NCBI GenBank assembly: GCA_934427095.1
Contig: CAKRYM010000003.1
Location: 1 to 28,317 of the forward strand
Origin: an uncultured Bacillota bacterium
GTDB taxonomy: Bacteria; Bacillota; Dehalobacteriia; UBA4068
Length of the DNA stretch: 28,317 nucleotides
Direction: 5' to 3'
Positions 24,227 through 28,317 of this stretch are shown here, one piece after another. The translations under genes were made by a program, and so were the position numbers. The notes below the pieces were generated by a model. That model saw nothing but the letters and a program-made list of their open reading frames with translations. It had not been told where the DNA came from and made no database searches. The first letter of the stretch is position 1. Every line of letters begins with the position of its first letter.

Positions 24227-26317
24227 TTATCTGACGCTGAACAAAAGATCCCCATAGGAAGGATAAGGCCAAATATCTTCTGGGGTTAAGGTTTCCATCT
24301 CATCCACGGAAATGCGCAGCTCATTCATGAGGGAGAAAATGCTGTCCTTATAGAACATGGCCCGTTCCGGTAAGGAGGAGATTTCTGCCGCGTGGATAAT
24401 GGCCGGTTCCAGCTGCTGCACCGCGTGATAGACCTGGTCCATCAAGCTAGCCAAACGCGCCACGGTTTCCCGTTCATAGGTGTGGCTGGCTTCCGGGCAG
24501 AAGGCCCCCACCTGGTTGGCCACGGAAGAGAGCTGTTCCATCCAACGGGCCACAGCAGGCAGAATGTCTTTCCGCACCATGTCCACCATGGTCAAGGCTT
24601 CGATGCGCAAAACTTTGCAGTAATTCCCCAGCATCACCTGGCAGCGGGAGCCCAATTCCACCTGGCCCATGACCTTATGATTGGTGAACAGCGCCACGTT
24701 TTTCTCGTCCAGCAGATGGGGCACGCATTCCGGCGTGGTGGCCAGGTTCAACAAGCCCCTCTGTTCCGCTTCTTTCAGCCAGGCGGCGTCATAGCCGTTG
24801 CCATTGAAGATTATGGCTTTATTTTCCTTAATCACTTCCCGGATCAAATCATGCAGCTCTTTGTCGAAATCTGCGGCATTTTCCAAGCGGTCCGCAAACT
24901 GCTTTAATACTTCCGCCACAGCGGTGTTTAGCACCACATTGCAGTCGGAAATGGAAGCCGCCGACCCCAGCATACGGAATTCGAATTTATTGCCCGTAAA
25001 GGCAAAGGGGGAGGTACGGTTGCGATCCGTGGTATCTTTGGGGAAGCGGGGCAGGGCATGAACCCCTACCTTAAACTGCTGTTTTTCCCCGTGTTCATAA
25101 TGAATATCGTTTTCAATGGATTGCAGGATGGCGGTAAGCTCTTCCCCTAAATAGACGGAAAGCACAGCGGGCGGCGCTTCGTTGGCGCCCAAGCGATGGT
25201 CATTGCCCGCGCTGGCCACGGAAATCCGCAGCAAATCCTGATAATCCTTCACCGCTTTGATCACCGCGCAAAGGAAGGTGAGGAATTGGGCATTATCCGC
25301 TGGTGTTTCCCCGGGGTCCAACAGGTTTTCTCCGGTATTGGTGGCAATGGACCAGTTATTATGCTTGCCGGAGCCGTTTACGCCAGCAAAGGGCTTTTCA
25401 TGCAGGAGGCAGACCATGCCGTGTTTTTCCGCGGCTTTCCGCAGAATTTCCATGGTCAGCTGATTATGATCCGCCGCGATATTCACCGTAGTGAAGATGG
25501 GCGCTAATTCATGCTGGGCCGGGGCTACTTCGTTATGCTCGGTTTTGGCCAAAACCCCCAGCTTCCACAGCTGCTCGTTGATGTCTTTCATAAAGGCGAC
25601 TACCCGGGGTTTGATGGCGCCGTAATAATGATCCTCCAGCTCCTGGCCTTTGGGCGGCCGGCAGCCGAACAAGGTCCGACCGGTGTAGAGCAAATCCCGG
25701 CGCTTTTCATAAACGCTACGGTCGATGAGAAAATATTCCTGTTCCGGTCCAACCGTGGCATTAATGGTGGTTGCGGGATTGCCGAAGAGCTTCAGAATAC
25801 GCAGGCACTGTTTGCGCAGGGCTTCCATGGAGCGGAGCAAGGGCGTTTTCTTATCCAAGGCTTCTCCGCCATAGGAGCAAAAGGCCGTGGGGATGCAAAG
25901 TACGCCGTCTTTCACAAAGGCATAGGAGGTGGGGTCCCAGGCCGTGTAGCCTCTGGCCTCAAAGGTGGCTCTTAAGCCGCCGGAAGGAAAGCTGGAGCCG
26001 TCCGCTTCCCCTTGGATCAGCTCTTTACCGGAAAACTCCATGATGACCCGGCCGTCTCCCGTGGGAGCGATGAAGCTATCATGCTTTTCCGCGGTAATGC
26101 CGGTCATCGGCTGGAACCAATGGGTAAAGTGGGTAGCCCCTTTTTCAATGGCCCAATCCTTCATGGCATTAGCCACAATGGCGGCGATTTCCGGGGTTAG
26201 ACGCTGACCCAGCTGAATGGAATTTTGCAAAGCGCGATAGGTTTCTTTGGGCAGGCGTTCCTTCATTACCGTATCGGAAAACACCATGGAACCAAAGATC
26301 TCAGATACATTGCTCAT
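24227..26317 (-). CDS. glnN: glutamine synthetase type III
   Basis: This enzyme makes glutamine from glutamate, ammonia and ATP in the cytosol. At 696 residues it has the size of the GSIII family, larger than GSI (~450). GSIII-like and core glutamine synthetase motifs are visible: THWFQPMTG (65-73), GEADGSSFPSGG (103-114), the metal-binding GPEQEYFLID (190-199), the active-site NGSGKHNNWS segment, and FRMLGSAASISDCN near the C-terminal third. ATG 26317 has AAAGGAG 10 nt upstream. The gene has its own promoter, a leader attenuator and a terminator, so it is a single-gene unit. The divergent neighbour encodes an ANTAR antiterminator, the probable regulator; related GSIII-ANTAR pairs are known from solventogenic clostridia. 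Confidence 0.96.
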   Translation of the reverse strand: MSNVSEIFGSMVFSDTVMKERLPKETYRALQNSIQLGQRLTPEIAAIVANAMKDWAIEKGATHFTHWFQPMTGITAEKHDSFIAPTGDGRVIMEFSGKELIQGEADGSSFPSGGLRATFEARGYTAWDPTSYAFVKDGVLCIPTAFCSYGGEALDKKTPLLRSMEALRKQCLRILKLFGNPATTINATVGPEQEYFLIDRSVYEKRRDLLYTGRTLFGCRPPKGQELEDHYYGAIKPRVVAFMKDINEQLWKLGVLAKTEHNEVAPAQHELAPIFTTVNIAADHNQLTMEILRKAAEKHGMVCLLHEKPFAGVNGSGKHNNWSIATNTGENLLDPGETPADNAQFLTFLCAVIKAVKDYQDLLRISVASAGNDHRLGANEAPPAVLSVYLGEELTAILQSIENDIHYEHGEKQQFKVGVHALPRFPKDTTDRNRTSPFAFTGNKFEFRMLGSAASISDCNVVLNTAVAEVLKQFADRLENAADFDKELHDLIREVIKENKAIIFNGNGYDAAWLKEAEQRGLLNLATTPECVPHLLDEKNVALFTNHKVMGQVELGSRCQVMLGNYCKVLRIEALTMVDMVRKDILPAVARWMEQLSSVANQVGAFCPEASHTYERETVARLASLMDQVYHAVQQLEPAIIHAAEISSLPERAMFYKDSIFSLMNELRISVDEMETLTPEDIWPYPSYGDLLFSVR

Positions 26318-26359
26318 AGCCGGACATCTCCTTTATGGTTGGAATACATTATTTTTTGT

Positions 26360-26406
26360 AAAAAAAAAAGACAATGGCGTTAGGAAAAATTCCCACGACG
26401 CCATTG
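26360..26406 (-). terminator. attenuator terminator in the glnN leader
   Basis: On the - strand CAATGGCGT (26406-26398) pairs with ACGCCATTG (26380-26372) over 9 bp. Further pairing inside the loop (GGGAA with TTCCT) is possible. It is followed by TC and ten Ts (26369-26360). It lies between the glnN promoter and the ribosome site, so transcription should stop there unless antiterminated. Confidence 0.88.
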
Positions 26407-26410
26407 CCGT
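26395..26410 (-). promoter_or_regulatory. candidate ANTAR-binding hexaloop hairpin
   Basis: The - strand RNA ACGGC-AAUGGC-GUCGU forms a 5-bp stem (one G-U) with a six-base loop that has A at position 1 and G at position 4, the pattern known for ANTAR targets. Its loop and 3' arm share bases with the 5' arm of the glnN terminator, so the two structures exclude each other. A second hairpin expected upstream is doubtful: CGGUA-AAAUUC-UACUG (26416-26431) has a U at loop position 4 and overlaps the -10 box. Confidence 0.6.
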
Positions 26411-26422
26411 TTGAACAGTAGA

Positions 26423-26451
26423 ATTTTACCGCAATCTTAAGCCCTTGTCAA
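26423..26451 (-). promoter_or_regulatory. glnN promoter
   Basis: On the - strand TTGACA (26446-26451) and TAAAAT (26423-26428) are 17 nt apart, a near-consensus sigma-A promoter. Transcription should start near 26416, giving a leader of about 100 nt that holds the attenuator. Confidence 0.85.
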
Positions 26452-26526
26452 GAGAAAATCTTGGTTTTTGGGGAAAACGCGCCGGTTTTTCCTATCTTCT
26501 TAGGCTTTTTCTGGCGGTTTGCTATA

Positions 26527-26556
26527 TTGACAAGGGCATATTTCGCGGAGTATAAT
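26527..26556 (+). promoter_or_regulatory. promoter of the ANTAR regulator gene
   Basis: TTGACA (26527-26532) and TATAAT (26551-26556), both consensus, are 18 nt apart. The -35 context TTGACAAGGGC is identical over 11 bases to that of the divergent glnN promoter on the other strand. Confidence 0.85.
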
Positions 26557-26569
26557 TTTTTTGTCTATT

Positions 26570-26619
26570 GGGAGCAGGGCCTTTCCTTGGGCGGCTCCCC
26601 GGTCTTTTTCTGTTTTCTT
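26570..26619 (+). terminator. possible attenuator in the ANTAR gene leader
   Basis: GGGAGC (26570-26575) pairs with GCTCCC (26594-26599), with a possible inner GCC/GGC stem. CGGTCTTTTTCTGTTTTCTT follows after a short gap. It starts only about 7 nt after the predicted transcript start. The stem is short and the T-run is offset, so termination is uncertain. Confidence 0.4.
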
Positions 26620-26645
26620 AGGCGTTTGGAAAAGGAGGCGCTGGC

Positions 26646-27203
26646 ATGCGCCAGAACATGGATATGCTCAGGCTGCTGCTGCTGACCGCAGAAGACAGCG
26701 TCCCGAATCTTCCCTGGGCGGAAGCAGGCTTTATGCTCTCGGGGCCTGTCCCTTTGACCGCACCCCTTCCCCCGGCGCCGCAGATACAAGGCGTGGTTAT
26801 CCTGGGGGAAAAAGGCTTGGAAAGAGCCAAGGAAATCGCCCGCCAGGAAAACTTGGGCATTTTGCTGTTGTTGCCAAAAGAAGCCTATTGGGCAAAACTG
26901 GCGGAATGCAGCAAATTGGGCATTTTGACTTTACCCAGCCAAGGCGATGCGGATTTGCTGAAACAGGGGCTTTTCCTCTTGGCCGCTACTTGCCGGCGTT
27001 TGCTGGGTTTGGCCCACCGGGCGGAAAGCCTGCAAATCCAAATGGATGAAATCCGTTTGGTGAACCGGGCCAAGCTGCTGTTGATGGAGCGGCTACACAT
27101 GAGTGAAGCCCAGGCCCACCGCTTTATTGAGAAAAGCGCCATGGACCGCTGCGTGAAGCGGCGGCGGGTGGCGGAAGAAATTATCCGCACCTATGAAAAC
27201 TAA
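26646..27203 (+). CDS. ANTAR-domain RNA-binding antiterminator
   Basis: ANTAR proteins bind paired hexaloop hairpins in leader RNA and prevent terminator formation. The C-terminal domain (~130-183) has the family pattern: NRAKLLLMERLHMSEAQAHR, then IEKSAMDRCVKRRRVAEEII. The N-terminal ~110 residues have the alternating hydrophobic pattern of a response-regulator receiver but are degenerate; I see no clear phosphoacceptor aspartate where VVILGEKG lies. Residues ~112-140 could be a coiled coil for dimerisation. GGAGG (26634-26638) lies 7 nt before ATG 26646. The divergent glnN gene, with a hexaloop-overlapping leader terminator, is the likely target, as in clostridial NitR-type regulators. Confidence 0.88.
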   Translation: MRQNMDMLRLLLLTAEDSVPNLPWAEAGFMLSGPVPLTAPLPPAPQIQGVVILGEKGLERAKEIARQENLGILLLLPKEAYWAKLAECSKLGILTLPSQGDADLLKQGLFLLAATCRRLLGLAHRAESLQIQMDEIRLVNRAKLLLMERLHMSEAQAHRFIEKSAMDRCVKRRRVAEEIIRTYEN

Positions 27204-27270
27204 AGGCAGCGCCTTGGTGTGGGAGAAATACGGCTATGATTCGCCCTGGGATTTTCCCGGGCTAAGTTGA
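27193..27270 (+). CDS. possible 25-residue small ORF
   Basis: An ATG-initiated frame of 25 codons overlaps the end of the ANTAR gene by 11 nt and ends 20 nt before guaA. The peptide is rich in aromatic residues (WEKYGYDSPWDFPG). Its codons resemble those of the neighbours. No good ribosome site is visible at a normal distance, and I do not recognise the sequence. It fills the only gap between the two genes, and a small hairpin (27243-27262) lies inside it. It could be a small protein, a leader peptide, or chance. Confidence 0.2.
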   Translation: MKTKGSALVWEKYGYDSPWDFPGLS

Positions 27271-27290
27271 GTATATTGGGAGGAAAAACC

Positions 27291-28271
27291 ATGACTGAAA
27301 ACAAACGTCCTGATTCTATGACGCGCATCACCACTCCTGAATTGGCTCAGGCTTTTATTGAAGAGCAGGTGGCAGCGTTACAAAAGCAAATCGGCGACAA
27401 AAAGGTGCTGCTGGCCTTGTCCGGCGGCGTGGATTCTTCTGTGGTAGCGGCTTTGCTCATCAAAGCCGTGGGCAAGCAGCTGGTCTGCGTACATGTAAAC
27501 CATGGCTTGCTGCGTAAAGGCGAACCGGAACAGGTGGTGGAAGTGTTCCGCAATCAGATGAACGCCAACCTGATCTATGTGGACGCCGTAGACCGTTTCT
27601 TGGACAAGCTGGCCGGTGTGGCTGATCCGGAACAAAAACGGAAAATCATCGGTGCGGAATTCATTCGTGTCTTTGAGGAAGAAGCCCGCAAATTGGACGG
27701 CATCGAATTTTTGGCCCAGGGTACCATTTACCCGGATATTTTGGAAAGCGGCCCGGTCAAATCCCATCATAATGTGGGCGGCCTGCCGGAAGATCTCCAG
27801 TTTGAGTTGGTGGAGCCAGTACGCCTGCTCTTTAAGGACGAAGTGCGTGTGGTGGGTACGGAATTAGGCCTGCCGGATAATATGGTTTACCGTCAGCCCT
27901 TCCCCGGCCCTGGCCTGGGTGTGCGCTGCCTGGGCGCTATCACCAGAGACCGCCTGGAAGCCCTGCGGGAATCTGACGCTATCCTTAGAGAAGAATTCGC
28001 CAAAAATGGCTTGGAAGGTAAAGTTTGGCAGTATTTCACCGTGGTGCCGGATTTCAAATCCACTGGGGTGGAAAATGACCAGCGTACTTATGCTTGGCCG
28101 GTAATTATCCGCGCCATCAATACCCGGGACGCCATGCGCGCCACTGTGGCAGACATCCCCTTCTCCCTGCTGCAGCATTTGACGGAACGCATTACCAGCG
28201 AGGTCAAAGGCGTCAACCGTGTCCTCTATGACCTAACCCCCAAACCCTCCGCGACAATCGAGTGGGAATAA
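27291..28271 (+). CDS. guaA: GMP synthetase, ATP-pyrophosphatase subunit (no amidotransferase domain)
   Basis: This enzyme aminates XMP to GMP. The P-loop SGGVDSS (44-50) of N-type ATP pyrophosphatases, the XMP-site stretch QGTIYPDILESG, PGPGLGVRCLG, and the C-terminal dimerisation domain ending IEWE are all present. At 326 residues it lacks the ~190-residue glutamine amidotransferase that precedes this region in the usual ~515-residue GuaA. It therefore either uses free ammonia or pairs with a separate glutaminase subunit, as in archaea. ATG 27291 follows GGGAGG (27278-27283) by 7 nt. No promoter is clear upstream, so it may be read from the ANTAR promoter. The neighbouring sequence holds no remnant of the missing domain. 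Confidence 0.93.
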   Translation: MTENKRPDSMTRITTPELAQAFIEEQVAALQKQIGDKKVLLALSGGVDSSVVAALLIKAVGKQLVCVHVNHGLLRKGEPEQVVEVFRNQMNANLIYVDAVDRFLDKLAGVADPEQKRKIIGAEFIRVFEEEARKLDGIEFLAQGTIYPDILESGPVKSHHNVGGLPEDLQFELVEPVRLLFKDEVRVVGTELGLPDNMVYRQPFPGPGLGVRCLGAITRDRLEALRESDAILREEFAKNGLEGKVWQYFTVVPDFKSTGVENDQRTYAWPVIIRAINTRDAMRATVADIPFSLLQHLTERITSEVKGVNRVLYDLTPKPSATIEWE

Positions 28272-28317
28272 ATATTTAGTGTTTTCTGAATCCTGAAAAG
28301 CGTTGTTAATACAGCGT
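28272..28317. other. intergenic end of window
   Basis: This is 46 bases of A/T-rich sequence after guaA. I see no terminator hairpin, start codon with ribosome site, or promoter in it; the next feature is cut off by the window edge. Confidence 0.5.

Noticed and set aside
24392..24907. 171-codon open frame on the + strand opposite glnN
   Set aside because: It lies wholly antisense to a well-recognised gene, and its His/Gly/Phe-rich sequence is typical of reading a coding strand backwards. No ribosome site or family match is seen.
27243..27262. Hairpin GCCCTGGGA / TCCCGGGC before guaA as a terminator or attenuator
   Set aside because: The stem is good (8 bp with one bulge), but no T-run follows and no alternative pairing is evident.
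1..28317. CRISPR arrays, tRNA/rRNA genes, IS elements, prophage genes
   Set aside because: No spaced direct repeats, cloverleaf or rRNA signatures, transposase motifs or phage genes were seen on either strand.

Overview
The window is bacterial chromosome, most likely from a Firmicute of the Clostridia or Negativicutes type. This is inferred from dense operons with strong AGGAGG-type ribosome sites and sigma-A-like promoters. Family content agrees: a pyrK/pyrD class 1B system, short HisG with HisZ, a riboswitch-controlled ECF transporter, an SLH-domain surface protein, and type III glutamine synthetase beside an ANTAR regulator. I cannot name a species. There are no rRNA, tRNA, phage, IS or CRISPR elements.

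Layout. (1) 1-9947, + strand: a complete de novo UMP operon, pyrC-carA-carB-pyrK-pyrD-pyrF-pyrE-pyrB-pyrI, with most genes overlapping or touching. A leader with an intrinsic terminator and a competing pairing precedes it, and a perfect 28-bp palindromic terminator follows. (2) 10075-17627, + strand: a histidine operon, hisZ-G-D-C-B-H-A-F-IE, with its own promoter and terminator. Every step is present except histidinol-phosphate phosphatase. (3) 17598-24145, - strand: a cobalamin-riboswitch operon. In transcription order it encodes an SLH-anchored exported protein with a DUF4430-like region and an alpha/alpha-barrel repeat domain, a membrane-anchored DUF4430 protein, EcfT, and a fused EcfA-EcfA-S protein. 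(4) 24155-26451, - strand: type III glutamine synthetase (glnN), preceded by a leader terminator that overlaps an ANTAR-type hexaloop hairpin. (5) 26527-28271, + strand, divergent: an ANTAR-domain antiterminator gene, then the ATP-pyrophosphatase part of GMP synthetase with no glutamine amidotransferase domain.

How it fits together. Sections 1 and 2 both draw on PRPP and glutamine (CarA and HisH are glutaminases; PyrE and HisG use PRPP). Sections 4 and 5 make glutamine and probably sense nitrogen status, and GuaA is a further amide-nitrogen user. Section 3 looks like a corrinoid capture and import system. Its two surface proteins together carry the two domain types of animal transcobalamin and intrinsic factor (alpha/alpha barrel plus DUF4430-like beta domain), and they sit with an ECF importer under B12 riboswitch control. 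This is the most interesting system in the window. The second is the glnN leader, where an A1/G4 hexaloop stem competes with a terminator next to a gene for the matching kind of RNA-binding regulator.
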